From: Amoebidium appalachense
Lineage: Eukaryota; Ichthyosporea
Assembly (NCBI GenBank): GCA_963693365.1
Contig: CAVNZM010000017.1
Location: 6,324,001 to 6,388,000 of the forward strand
DNA length: 64,000 bases
Reading direction: 5' to 3'
Every line of letters begins with the position of its first letter. Position 1 is the first letter of the stretch. The notes under the pieces are model-generated. The model saw only the letters and a program-made list of their open reading frames with translations. It made no database searches and was not told the DNA's origin. Of the stretch, positions 19,634 through 28,646 are shown one piece after another. Made by a program: the position numbers and the translations under genes.

Positions 19634-20392
19634 CTACGTGTAGGGGCCCAGCACGTCCATGCAGTAGAGTATGAGGTACCAGAGGGCAAGCAGGCAGCAG
19701 GCGAGCAGTGTGTACCCCAAGGTGGTCAGAAACCCGTTCTCCAAAAACCCAAACTCCAACAGGTTCCAGTGGAGCTCGTCAAACACAATGCCCGCCAGTG
19801 CAAGGCCTGCATGCACGCACACGCACAGCACAATGTTCCTGGTGAGCACGGGCACGGACAGGGAGAGCATGTACCGTGCACAGACGAGGGTGGCACACGC
19901 CAGCACGCCCCTCGACACAAGAAACACGTAGCCAAACACCGACGGTTCAAACACGCACGTCATGCCGTAGAGGGCACTTAGGGGGAGGAGGGAGGCACAC
20001 ACCATGTACGCCACGGCCCGTGGGAAGAACAACGTGGTCGTCACACGCATGGATCGGGCCCAGCACGCTGCTGCCAGCATGTAGGCGAGGGGGGAGGCCA
20101 CATACAGCCACGAGCCCAGCCAGTAGGGCGCCCACATCACACAGTGGCCGGCCACGTCAGGGTGGGTGTCCACGTCGAGCCAGGCATACGCCACCCATTG
20201 TGCTTGACACATGACCACACCTGTGAGGGGCAGGATGATGAGCCAGAACATGCATGTACGTTTTGCGAACTCTGGTATCATTGTGACTGTGCCGTAGGAT
20301 GCAGCAACCAATGCAACACACATGATAGCACAGCATGTCGTAAAGTAGATTCGAGCCAGGTTGACAATCATTCTCCAGTTGTCTGGTACCAT
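19634..20392 (-). CDS. Seven-transmembrane-segment protein (252 aa)
   Basis: The likely start is ATG 20392 (MVPDNWRM...); the open frame continues upstream but into the promoter of the divergent gene at 20439. By eye there are seven hydrophobic segments, at about residues 16-38, 47-71, 87-110, 121-147, 151-172, 184-204 and 219-244. The only lysine is at about residue 44, so the last segment lacks the retinal-binding lysine of microbial rhodopsins. Loops are short. A receptor-like, channel or membrane-remodelling protein are all possible; the family is not recognised. Confidence 0.7.
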   Translation of the reverse strand: MVPDNWRMIVNLARIYFTTCCAIMCVALVAASYGTVTMIPEFAKRTCMFWLIILPLTGVVMCQAQWVAYAWLDVDTHPDVAGHCVMWAPYWLGSWLYVASPLAYMLAAACWARSMRVTTTLFFPRAVAYMVCASLLPLSALYGMTCVFEPSVFGYVFLVSRGVLACATLVCARYMLSLSVPVLTRNIVLCVCVHAGLALAGIVFDELHWNLLEFGFLENGFLTTLGYTLLACCLLALWYLILYCMDVLGPYT

Positions 20393-20438
20393 CACGGTGC
20401 GAAAAAATGTGCAACTACAATAAAGGCAAACAACCACC

Positions 20439-21029
20439 ATGTCTAACGTACACAGACTCAATCTGCTCACGCGATCGGGAGAGTACGTGGGTGTGCAAGC
20501 CCACTCATCGACCGAATCCTATACCCTTGTCTTTCCTAGATACCGACCCAAGGAAGGGGACATGCTAGTGTGCACAGAGCAGGGGCTAGAGTGGAAATCC
20601 TTCACAGAGTGGTTGAAAGAGCATGCAAGCACCATAAGGGACGTGCTACTGCAAGAGTACCCCACCCCCTCCCCCTTCCCCTCTCTTCCCCCCCACTTTC
20701 CCCGACCAGACACCCCTTTTCCCCACGACGCCCTCTCCCCAACACCCCTTTATGAGCCCCTCTTTGCCTTCCCCACCCCTCCCGCCTCTCCCCCACCACT
20801 CCAAGAGCAACAACCCTCCGTGCTCACACTACTCGACGACGATGAGGATGTACCCGCAAGCACAGACACGGAGCAGGACATCACACCATTGCACCCCCGG
20901 CCACTCATGCCCGACCACCCCATCAAGCTACAACCACCCCCTGCCCCCAAGGCCAAAAAGACAGCCAAAAAGACCACAGCTGCACGCAGACCAAGAAGGA
21001 TCCCAAAGGAGAAAGTGTCGACCGACTAG
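20439..21029 (+). CDS. Fibre-module protein with basic tail (196 aa)
   Basis: ATG at 20439 with leader CAACCACC. Residues 1-60 are a third copy of the fibre N-terminal module (EYVGVQAHSSTESYTLVFP, then GDMLVCTEQGLEW), the closest of the three to tail-fibre Y-x-L-x-x-P...G-x-x-L...G-L-x-W units. The rest is a long Pro-rich linker, an acidic patch and a Lys/Arg tail (KAKKTAKKTTAARRPRR). It may link vertices to DNA or membrane; this is inference. Confidence 0.65.
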   Translation: MSNVHRLNLLTRSGEYVGVQAHSSTESYTLVFPRYRPKEGDMLVCTEQGLEWKSFTEWLKEHASTIRDVLLQEYPTPSPFPSLPPHFPRPDTPFPHDALSPTPLYEPLFAFPTPPASPPPLQEQQPSVLTLLDDDEDVPASTDTEQDITPLHPRPLMPDHPIKLQPPPAPKAKKTAKKTTAARRPRRIPKEKVSTD

Positions 21030-21050
21030 TAGGAAGCACAAGAAACAACC

Positions 21051-22370
21051 ATGGTGGCCCACGGGAAGGACATTGAGCAGGTGATTGATGAAACCTACGA
21101 CACCTTCAAGCTCCCCCCCTCCGTACAAGCCCTATGGCATCGTGCAAAAGCAAAAGACAAGAGGGTGGGGCAACCGGCCGTGCGTGCCTACCTGTCCAGG
21201 AGACACTCGGGGCTGCAGGAGTCCCTCACGGAGGTGATGGCCCCCCATAGGATTAAGAGGAAGGACTACCTCACCACAACAGCACGGCCAAACAGTGTGG
21301 CAGCCGACCTGTTTTTCATGCCACGTTACTCAAAGGCAAACAGGGGGTACAAGGGGGGATTGAGTGTGATTGACATGAACACGCGGCAAGCAACAGTCGT
21401 ACCCATAAAAACAAAGAGCTCGGGGACCGGGAAGAGTGAGCACCTCACCATCAGCAACGGGCCAGAGATGAGGAGGGCAGTGGATAAGGCCCTACACACA
21501 ATCAAGGAGATGAAGGACGAAAGCAACGAGGGGGAGGAAAACCTACAACCTACAGAGGTGAAGCAAATCTTTACGGACAAGGGCACGGAGTTTCTTAGCA
21601 ACACCATGAAAAAGTACTACGGCGACAATGACATCACCATTCTCCCGCAAAAACCAGGCAGAAAACCACGCAATGTAGCCATGGTGGAACGGTTCCACCG
21701 TACTCTAAAGCAAGGACTGACCAAGTACATGGAGACCAACAACACGGGCAAGTGGATAGGGGAAGGGTTGGAAGACGTGCTGGAGGATTACAACGATACG
21801 TACCATGGTTCCATAGGCAGAGACCCCGACAGCATGACCCAGCGGGCAGAACGGTGGAACAGCATCAACACGTGGCTGGAGAACAGGAAACAGAAGCGTA
21901 AGCTACGTGAAAGGATGGGCCACACAGAGGGTGTGCACGTACGTGCACTCAAGAAACCAAAGGGACCGTTTGAAAAAGAAGGCAGAAACTGGTCTAAGGA
22001 CGTCTACACGCTTGCCTACAAGGATGCAAGTGGGTGGGCCCTACGCAACGCAGCCACAGGGGAGATGAGGAGACACACGCCAGGCCTACGCTACGCTTGG
22101 CCAGACACCATGCTGAAGAAGGTACCACCTACCAGTGTGCCCGTACCGCACAGCAGCGAGATGCGTAAAGCCCGTAAGGAGACAGCCAAGGAAAAAGCCG
22201 TGGAAGAGCTGGCGTTTGAAGGCCGTGAGCTGGTGCCCCGAAAGGGCACACGTGGACAAATCCAAAAGGAAAAAGAAGAACGCAAGGCACGGGAACGGAA
22301 AAAACTCGCGTTTGAACATCAACCGGAGCAAGTGGGTCTGCGTCGCAGTGAAAGGCACGCACGCCGTTAG
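21051..22370 (+). CDS. INT: rve-family (retroviral-type) integrase (439 aa)
   Basis: Inserts the viral genome into host DNA. ATG at 21051, 21 bp after the preceding stop. Catalytic D86 (AADLFFM), D176 (FTDKGTEF) and E213 (VERFHRTLK) give the D,D,E triad with 36 residues between the last two. A basic N-terminal domain precedes the core. The C-terminal part has an SH3-like region (KDVYTLAYKDASGWALRN) and a strongly basic coiled tail ending SERHARR. The reading frame is intact, so the element may be integration-competent. Standard Polinton hallmark. Confidence 0.93.
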   Translation: MVAHGKDIEQVIDETYDTFKLPPSVQALWHRAKAKDKRVGQPAVRAYLSRRHSGLQESLTEVMAPHRIKRKDYLTTTARPNSVAADLFFMPRYSKANRGYKGGLSVIDMNTRQATVVPIKTKSSGTGKSEHLTISNGPEMRRAVDKALHTIKEMKDESNEGEENLQPTEVKQIFTDKGTEFLSNTMKKYYGDNDITILPQKPGRKPRNVAMVERFHRTLKQGLTKYMETNNTGKWIGEGLEDVLEDYNDTYHGSIGRDPDSMTQRAERWNSINTWLENRKQKRKLRERMGHTEGVHVRALKKPKGPFEKEGRNWSKDVYTLAYKDASGWALRNAATGEMRRHTPGLRYAWPDTMLKKVPPTSVPVPHSSEMRKARKETAKEKAVEELAFEGRELVPRKGTRGQIQKEKEERKARERKKLAFEHQPEQVGLRRSERHARR

Positions 22371-22687
22371 GGCAGCCTCCCATGTCTTGAAAAAAACAGA
22401 GACTCCCCACCAATGAGCGACCGCAATTATGTTTTAAATTGGTTTAATGGAATGTTTGCGCAAACAGGCGACGCCCCACCAACCCGCAACCATCAAAACT
22501 AGCCCTATTTGGTCACCTGCCAAATCAGGCTAATCCTCCATGTGCGGACCACTGGTCCTGACCCGAATCTGCCCTTTGCGGACCACCCGACCCATTTACG
22601 GCCCGCTCCGACCCGGACCCGGCAGGATCCGGCCCGGCCCGTGGCCCGCGAAATTTTCACAGCACACAGGTGCGGGACTGTGTGATC
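22371..22687. other. Spacer between integrase and methyltransferase
   Basis: Contains an A-run (22390-22395) and, at about 22530-22650, a CG-rich stretch with repeated CGGACC/CCGACCC words. No open frame is convincing. It presumably carries the methyltransferase promoter. Confidence 0.5.
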
Positions 22688-23233
22688 ATGGGGCTTGGGA
22701 GTTGCTGCGGAGTGTACAAGTCGACGGTGGACAAGAGGAGGACCGGTGTGGACACAGACAAGGTGCAGACGCCTGCATGGCTGCTGGAAGCGCTTGAAAA
22801 AGAGTTTGGCACACTCAATGACCCCTGCCCCATCACCTGGCGAGAGGGGGAGGACCCTTGCGCACTCACAGATGACAGTGTGTGGTCCAGCGAGAAAATC
22901 AACTATGTCAACCCACCGTTCTCCGATATTTCCCCCTTCATACGCAAGGCCATACAGATGTACATGTCAAAGGGTAGAAAGAGCGTACTGCTTGTACCTG
23001 CACGCACAGAGGCACGCTGGTTTCATGACCTGGCGTTTAGGTACGCTGCAGAGGTGCGCATTTTGCGGGGCAGGGTCAAGTTTGAGGGGTTCAAGAGACC
23101 ATCACCAGAGGGCGTGTGCCTGCTTCTGTTTACAGAGCCCCAGCCAGTGGGTGGCCCACGTGTAGTGTCGTGGGTGCCTGAGACATACCCGCGCAGCTCA
23201 AAGACAGGGGGTGTGCTGGGGTTGGAATTCTAG
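22688..23233 (+). CDS. Dam-like DNA N6-adenine methyltransferase (181 aa)
   Basis: Resembles the phage DNA N-6-adenine-methyltransferase family (Dam-like). ATG at 22688; an upstream in-frame GTG at 22670 is possible. Visible: an N-terminal VQTPAWLLEALEKEFG segment, the catalytic NPPF motif at residues 75-78, then KSVLLVPARTEARWFHDL and a GRVKFEGF motif typical of this family. It could mark viral DNA with 6mA, as protection or to distinguish it from host DNA. Intact and single-copy in the element. Confidence 0.85.
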   Translation: MGLGSCCGVYKSTVDKRRTGVDTDKVQTPAWLLEALEKEFGTLNDPCPITWREGEDPCALTDDSVWSSEKINYVNPPFSDISPFIRKAIQMYMSKGRKSVLLVPARTEARWFHDLAFRYAAEVRILRGRVKFEGFKRPSPEGVCLLLFTEPQPVGGPRVVSWVPETYPRSSKTGGVLGLEF

Positions 23234-23283
23234 CCAGATCATAAAAATGTGTGGTAGAGTGTATAAGGTACCAGCACACCACC

Positions 23284-23553
23284 ATGGCCACCTACCAAGT
23301 TGTGCTCAATGACCAATTTCAACCCCTCACTGAGCGCACGTCAAACGCCACGCGCACAGACTTTAGCTTTTATGGCCAGCAGGCCATGGCAAGATCCATT
23401 GCAGACAGTATATGTCCACGCAACACACGCCACCCTTCTTTCCTTAAACCAACCACTGTGGCTGGCTCCTCAGCAGGCAACCGTGCTCCTAGTACCCGGA
23501 GACGTCCTACCTTTGCAGCACTCAGGCGTGCACATGGCAGGGTCGTGCGCTAG
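23284..23553 (+). CDS. Small basic hypothetical protein (89 aa)
   Basis: ATG at 23284 in CACCACCATGG context, with a TATA-like gtataagg 20 bp upstream. Arg-rich C-terminus (RRRPTFAALRRAHGRVVR). Unknown; a DNA-binding or minor virion protein is plausible. Confidence 0.6.
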   Translation: MATYQVVLNDQFQPLTERTSNATRTDFSFYGQQAMARSIADSICPRNTRHPSFLKPTTVAGSSAGNRAPSTRRRPTFAALRRAHGRVVR

Positions 23554-23622
23554 CAGGAACATGACTCTGGCAATAAAAAATAATATGCCCACATAAGTAA
23601 AAGTGCAAGCCACACCACCACC

Positions 23623-24237
23623 ATGGGTGTGTCATCGCGAGGCAGGAACGGAAACACGCGCGTCATCTACGTGCAAAACCAACCAAACAAGGCGTCAGAG
23701 GTGGCTAAGTGGGTGGGGGCTCTGGCAGGCGGTGCTGCCTTGGGGGCAGGGGGGTATTATGCGTGGAAACACAAGGGGGACATAGCAAGGGGGGTGGGTA
23801 ACTACATGTACAACAAGGCAGCAGATGCAGCCACCTACAGTGCAGAAAAGGCCGGGGAGGTGGGGGGGACAGCGTTCAAGGGGCTCAAAGGGGCCGCACG
23901 TGCCACAGGCGATGCCGCCCTGCAGGGCACACAGCATGTGGGTCAGGGGATCCAGAATGGCTCGTTCAGCGCGTGGAAGACACTGAGGAATGGCACAAGG
24001 GACGCGGGTAACTATATGCTACACACTGCACAGAATGCTGCGGGTTATGGTCCATACAACGCTGCAGGCAGTAGTGGTGGTGGGGGGAGTGTGCCCACGG
24101 GTACACGCCCGCACACAGGTGGTGGTTATGAGTGGAGAGGGGGCGGAGGGGGTGGTGCACAGGTGCTTGTGGGTGGCAAACCCTACGTCTGGCCACCGGC
24201 AAGGCCGCCACACGTCTCGGGTCGCAGAGCTAATTGA
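23623..24237 (+). CDS. Membrane-anchored minor virion protein (204 aa)
   Basis: ATG at 23623 with a CCACCACCACC leader. A Gly/Ala-rich membrane segment at about residues 30-48 (WVGALAGGAALGAGGYYAW) is followed by an amphipathic Ala/Gly helical region and a Gly-rich, Pro-ending tail. The profile fits small capsid-internal or entry-related membrane proteins of Polinton-like viruses, but no family is recognised. Confidence 0.6.
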   Translation: MGVSSRGRNGNTRVIYVQNQPNKASEVAKWVGALAGGAALGAGGYYAWKHKGDIARGVGNYMYNKAADAATYSAEKAGEVGGTAFKGLKGAARATGDAALQGTQHVGQGIQNGSFSAWKTLRNGTRDAGNYMLHTAQNAAGYGPYNAAGSSGGGGSVPTGTRPHTGGGYEWRGGGGGGAQVLVGGKPYVWPPARPPHVSGRRAN

Positions 24238-24343
24238 AAACCCATATATGGTAAGTGCACACAGGAAACACCGTTGGCGGGCGGTGCGAGGAACCAATAA
24301 GGTTTGTTGACTTTCATTCCATTGGTAGCCTTCCTGCGCTTTG

Positions 24344-24353
24344 ATTGGCCGCC
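24344..24353 (-). promoter_or_regulatory. Internal copy of the terminal-repeat CCAAT motif
   Basis: ATTGGCCGCC (inverse of GGCGGCCAAT) occurs 155 bp upstream of the ATG at 24508, with further CCAAT sequences at 24294 (ccaataa) and 24330 (inverted, attgg). This links the gene to the terminal, putatively early, promoter class. Confidence 0.6.
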
Positions 24354-24507
24354 TAGTGCAACGCGAGTCACCAAAGTTTGGAGCAATGGCAGCATGTGTG
24401 CCGGAGGGCACAAAAAACCACCTGCAAACGGTCCATTCTTCAAACATTTTTCCTTTATTCTAAGCCACTCTAGCCTGCCTTTTTTGCAAACAGCGAACTT
24501 TTTAAAC

Positions 24508-25629
24508 ATGAACCCTCTCTCTCCCCTACCCCCTCTTTGCAATGGCACAGCTGTTGCTCAGGCTGCTGCAGCATCCGCCCTTTCTGTACCTACACCCATG
24601 GTCACATCCTTTGGCTATCCTTGTTTCAATGATCTACGCACCTTCTCCTGGGCCGACATAGATGTTTCCGCCCTTGTTCCTGACCCCTTCTACAAGCTCC
24701 ACCGCACGCTGGCTGAGGGGTATGCTGCACAGCCCGGTGTTGTGGAGAACTCGGCCTACCTCCATCCCGCCACGGTTGATGGCTTCTTCCAGGCTGGTTA
24801 CAACCCAGGGGGGAAAGTCTACTTCCAGAAACGCTTCGCTGGTCACAACGATTTTGTTGGGATGTGGCTGCCTGAGGCACTGTTGCGTGACAACGTACGT
24901 GGGTTGGCAGACCTGGCAGACTTGCACACCGATTCGATTAAGCTAACACTCGCGTGCCGCAACGCCCTCATGCTCAAGGGGGTGGCGGTTGCTGTGGTAG
25001 ACCTCCTCCTGCCACTGTTCAACGAGCACGACAGGTCTATCAGGTACAAGGCCGAGACAGATCCTCAGCTGGTTGGCGACTACATCCACAGGTACATGCA
25101 CCAGGTAGAGGACGGCTGGCAGCCCATTGCCGCTATGTGCAAGTCAGGGACTGTGTCTCCCTACCGTGAGGACGAGCTTGTGCACCTCCTGGCCCATGTT
25201 CTTGTAGGATTCCTGCAGGCCATGGTGGCCACTGCCAAGGCTGCCAAGTTAAAGTCCACACCCATCTTCAAAGGGGTTCCCCTGGATATCCTGCATGAAA
25301 TGCAGGCCCTGCTGCGCACTATTGCAGAGGAGCGTGCGTGTGGTTTAGGTGAAAAGATTCACTTTGCAGGGTTGATCAAGAAAAACATTGCCAAGGAGGC
25401 CCCGTCACGGCGCAAGTCTGTCCCGGAGCTTGCCCCAGATCACAAGGAGAACCGTGCCCCCCTCTACACCATCTGCAGCAGCTGCAACAGAAACATCACC
25501 TACAACAACAACAACAACAAGATGGCCCACGGTGCTCGCTACTTCTACGGTGGGGTCCAGGTGTCTAAGCCCCGTACTTCTTCCCTCCTCAAGACTGTGA
25601 ACAGCGACGTCATCTACCTAAGTGGTTAG
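24508..25629 (+). CDS. Hypothetical protein, putative early gene (373 aa)
   Basis: The best start is ATG 24508 (MNPLSPLPPL); earlier in-frame codons lie in the promoter. The protein is mixed alpha/beta, with an N-terminal Ala-rich part, a PGGKVYFQKRFAGHNDFVGMW segment, a helical centre and a CSSCNRN motif near the C-terminus. No catalytic motif recognised. The upstream CCAAT motif matches that of polB and the right-end gene, suggesting joint regulation. Confidence 0.65.
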   Translation: MNPLSPLPPLCNGTAVAQAAAASALSVPTPMVTSFGYPCFNDLRTFSWADIDVSALVPDPFYKLHRTLAEGYAAQPGVVENSAYLHPATVDGFFQAGYNPGGKVYFQKRFAGHNDFVGMWLPEALLRDNVRGLADLADLHTDSIKLTLACRNALMLKGVAVAVVDLLLPLFNEHDRSIRYKAETDPQLVGDYIHRYMHQVEDGWQPIAAMCKSGTVSPYREDELVHLLAHVLVGFLQAMVATAKAAKLKSTPIFKGVPLDILHEMQALLRTIAEERACGLGEKIHFAGLIKKNIAKEAPSRRKSVPELAPDHKENRAPLYTICSSCNRNITYNNNNNKMAHGARYFYGGVQVSKPRTSSLLKTVNSDVIYLSG

Positions 25630-25952
25630 GTTAGGGGTGACCGTGCAGGGCTGTGCCCTATACTTGCACGTTTTATACGTTTTTTACCCTCTCAGCTCGT
25701 CCATGACCATAGACACGTTTTTTTGTGAAGACAATGGGCAGAGCCCTTTATTTCCACGTTTTTTCTTTTTTACAAAGACAATCGACGGCAAAAATAAACT
25801 TTTATTTTTACGAAAAACAAGCTGAGTACAAACCCAAGACTACTGCGGTGCATTGCACACGTGTGCCTGCACGTGTGTGTGCCTAAGAAGACAACGATTT
25901 AAGTGTGCATGTGCATGTGTGCATGTGTGTGTGTGTGTGTGTGTGTGTGTGC
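25630..25952. other. Convergent intergenic spacer
   Basis: AT-rich 3' region with an AATAAA signal (25793), T-runs, and a (GT)n microsatellite at 25925-25951 next to the stop of the minus-strand gene. No gene seen. Confidence 0.6.
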
Positions 25953-26996
25953 TTACTCCCCATCTTTAAGCATTAATTTCTGCAGTGTGATGGGTTGGCG
26001 CTCGGTGGGTGCGTTGGGGCTTTCGGGTGGGGCTGCCAGTATAAGGGTCCACACCGACACATACTCCGTCTTTCTCATCACAGAATTCTGGAATTTGGGG
26101 CGTTTTTTAGCATACCATGTGCTCTTGCTGACTCTCTCGTAAACCACACTAAACAGCTGAGGTATGCCGATGCATTCGTTCAGCAGGTCCATAATGTCAC
26201 GGGGGTAGGCAACGTGTCCATGGGTAAGTAGCTCGAGGGCATCCATGACCTTCTCGACCGTCTCTCTACCCAATTCCACCTGTTTCTCCTGTCTGGATGC
26301 CGGGTAGAAGTCGTACATGGGTATGACGGGGGCAAACCACTCTCCATTGATAAACTTTTTGTACTTGCATGCTGCTCCCCAAATATCCATGGTGTCGGTG
26401 TAGGTGTCGATGACGTGTTGGTGTAGCATCAAATCTAACTTCCCGGCCCGTTCGAGTATGTTGACCACCCCCTGCATGAAATCGAAGCACTTGCGGGTGA
26501 AAGTGAACGTGTCGTCACGGTCTTTAAAGATCGACTCGGCCTCGCCATAACCATCATCCATACCGGTGTCATACACAGGCACAGCGATGCCGACCGACCA
26601 CACCCCGTCCTTGCAGTCCCACTTAAACACGTCCGTATGAAAAACCTCGTTTAGAACCCCCGGTAGGGCCTCCTTCTGCGAGAATGACCATGACACAACG
26701 CCAATCTGTATGGCACTAATCAGACGCTCACGTTCCAGAATCTCGTCCTTCTCTGCAACGTTTGCCTCGATAAGTGTCTCCTCAGCCTCTGCCCAGTTAT
26801 GATAGCACTCCACCAGGTTGGGACAACGTGGGCGCTGGGCCCAATCACCCTTTGTGATGTACTGAATGTACTCGTATGCTGCGTTGAAAACAGCCACGTA
26901 CGCAACACAAAAGAGGTTCAAAAATTGGTCAAACTTGGTTGGGCTTTTTGCCTTTCTCATGAAACGAGAAGTGGGTTGTCTACGACGAGGAGGCAT
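25953..26996 (-). CDS. Hypothetical protein (347 aa)
   Basis: ATG at 26996, stop at 25953. Basic N-terminus (MPPRRRQPTSRFMRKAK), then a mainly helical protein with many aromatic and acidic residues. No membrane segment of full length and no recognised motif. Base composition is less GC-rich than the structural genes, as for its neighbour at 24508. It is followed on its promoter side by a duplicated repeat block. Confidence 0.65.
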   Translation of the reverse strand: MPPRRRQPTSRFMRKAKSPTKFDQFLNLFCVAYVAVFNAAYEYIQYITKGDWAQRPRCPNLVECYHNWAEAEETLIEANVAEKDEILERERLISAIQIGVVSWSFSQKEALPGVLNEVFHTDVFKWDCKDGVWSVGIAVPVYDTGMDDGYGEAESIFKDRDDTFTFTRKCFDFMQGVVNILERAGKLDLMLHQHVIDTYTDTMDIWGAACKYKKFINGEWFAPVIPMYDFYPASRQEKQVELGRETVEKVMDALELLTHGHVAYPRDIMDLLNECIGIPQLFSVVYERVSKSTWYAKKRPKFQNSVMRKTEYVSVWTLILAAPPESPNAPTERQPITLQKLMLKDGE

Positions 26997-27016
26997 GATT
27001 GCTTTCTGACCCTAAG

Positions 27017-27017
<1 letters not shown>

Positions 27018-27076
<59 letters not shown>

Positions 27077-27178
27077 TTTGTCTAAGTAACAAAAAACTTT
27101 AAAAGACTTTTTTCTACGAAAAGAGATGATTGAAAAGGATTTTCAAGTTTTTTCACAAAACTAACGAAAGGAAACGAG

Positions 27179-27229
<51 letters not shown>

Positions 27230-27309
27230 TTTGTCTACTACGGTAACAAAAACTTTAAAAGACTTTTTTCTACGAAAAGAGATGATTGAAAAGGATTTTC
27301 AAGTTTTTT
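27018..27309. repeat. Tandem duplication with (GT)n and about 85-bp unique block
   Basis: Each copy is a (GT)n tract (27018-27070; 27182-27222) followed by gaaagatttgtctac-type sequence through ggattttcaagtttttt (27070-27153 and 27221-27309). Copies differ by small indels. It lies in the spacer upstream of the 347-aa gene and may be a promoter duplication. Confidence 0.9.
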
Positions 27310-27552
27310 TTGAGAAAGACAGGGAAAGAGAAGAAAAAACGACATGCTGGGCATTCCTGGAGATAAATTCGCAAAATTTCATCGGCTCATACTTGCGCAA
27401 GTCTTTGACACTCCCTCTCATTGCGCCACAAGTCAAGTCGGTCACGTAGCTCACAGTGTTCGTTTTTCCCCAAAAACACAAGTTTTTTTGACCGTTTATT
27501 TCGTGGCAATCACCCGCAGACAAATATGTTCTCAATATACAGTCGTGTGTCA

Positions 27553-28467
27553 TTACATTCTGAGCATTTTGGCATCGTCATTACCGGGCATGGGCGTGCC
27601 TGCACGCTTAGCCTGCCCCAAGTCTACCTCACCCCCCTCCCCCTCGCCCCCCTCACCACCAACCAACTCCATCAGGCCATCTAAGTCAAACACCTGAACC
27701 TTGCGGGCAACGAGCTTGGTACGCACAGTGTTGTTCTTCTTGTTGTAGATGACGCTGGTGGCAGCTGCAGACACCCAGGCAGTCACCTCACGGCACTTGG
27801 CACGTTGGGAGTTCATAAACTCCACAAACTCGTCGATGGAGGCAGCGTTGTTGCCCAGCTTGAAGAGGCAGGGGTTGCGGCCAAGGGGGTTGGGGAGCTC
27901 CAACGTCACGTTGAAGTAGGTGCCACCCAGTGCCTCCACCATGTCCTCCTTGCCGACGGGGTCGGCACCCAGCACATCGTACAGGCTGGGGGTGTGCCTG
28001 GACCACAGGTTGCTGCTGGTCTTGACAGGCACGGTGTCCACGTCCACCCCCTTGAGCATCTCGTGGTCCTTGTGCATCCACAACACGTCCCTGGCCATGC
28101 TGCACACGTAGGGCCACAGGTCAACGGCGTAGGCCACCTCAAAGGGCTCAGGGCGGCGTTGCGACTTGACCCTAATGGTGGGCTTGGCATCCCAGGCAAC
28201 CGTGCTGGGGACCAACTCGATGAGCATCTGCCCGTTGATGTTGATGTTGGGCAGGTTGTACAGCTGCACGGCCAACACGTCGTTCATCACCCAGGGTGCG
28301 CCCATGGTGGCCTTGCCCACACCGTTGAGGAACACCTCCTTGTACTGCACCATCTTGGGCCCCTCACTGTTGTTGGTGTTTTCTTTGCCACTGCTTGCCG
28401 CGGCGATGCTGGTCCTTTTGACGGTGGACAGACCAGTCGTTTGACGCAGCAGGGTTGGCTTGACCAT
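27553..28467 (-). CDS. Hypothetical protein at right end, putative early gene (304 aa)
   Basis: The likely start is ATG 28467 (MVKPTLLRQTTGL); a longer in-frame reading starts at 28518. Central alpha/beta region with a PNININGQMLIELVP strand pattern, then a Gly/Glu-rich acidic linker and a short basic tail. It mirrors polB: it is transcribed away from the CCAAT-rich right terminal repeat. A replication role such as single-stranded DNA binding is conceivable from position and the acidic tail only; not recognised. Confidence 0.65.
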   Translation of the reverse strand: MVKPTLLRQTTGLSTVKRTSIAAASSGKENTNNSEGPKMVQYKEVFLNGVGKATMGAPWVMNDVLAVQLYNLPNININGQMLIELVPSTVAWDAKPTIRVKSQRRPEPFEVAYAVDLWPYVCSMARDVLWMHKDHEMLKGVDVDTVPVKTSSNLWSRHTPSLYDVLGADPVGKEDMVEALGGTYFNVTLELPNPLGRNPCLFKLGNNAASIDEFVEFMNSQRAKCREVTAWVSAAATSVIYNKKNNTVRTKLVARKVQVFDLDGLMELVGGEGGEGEGGEVDLGQAKRAGTPMPGNDDAKMLRM

Positions 28468-28646
28468 TTTGCTGTTGTTTGGGGGGTGTGGTGAACGTGA
28501 CTGTGGTGTGCACCTCAACTGTGTACGTATGGCTCATGTTTGCTTGGTGTGATGTTGCCTGTGTGCGGATGCTTATGTACACAGCGGCGACATGCTGGGT
28601 GCGCTTGTGGCCAATGAGGACCGAAATCCTTAATCTCTGTGTCCTT

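Noticed and set aside
19634-20392. Seven-segment protein as a viral rhodopsin
   Set aside because: No lysine in the last membrane segment and no rhodopsin motifs.
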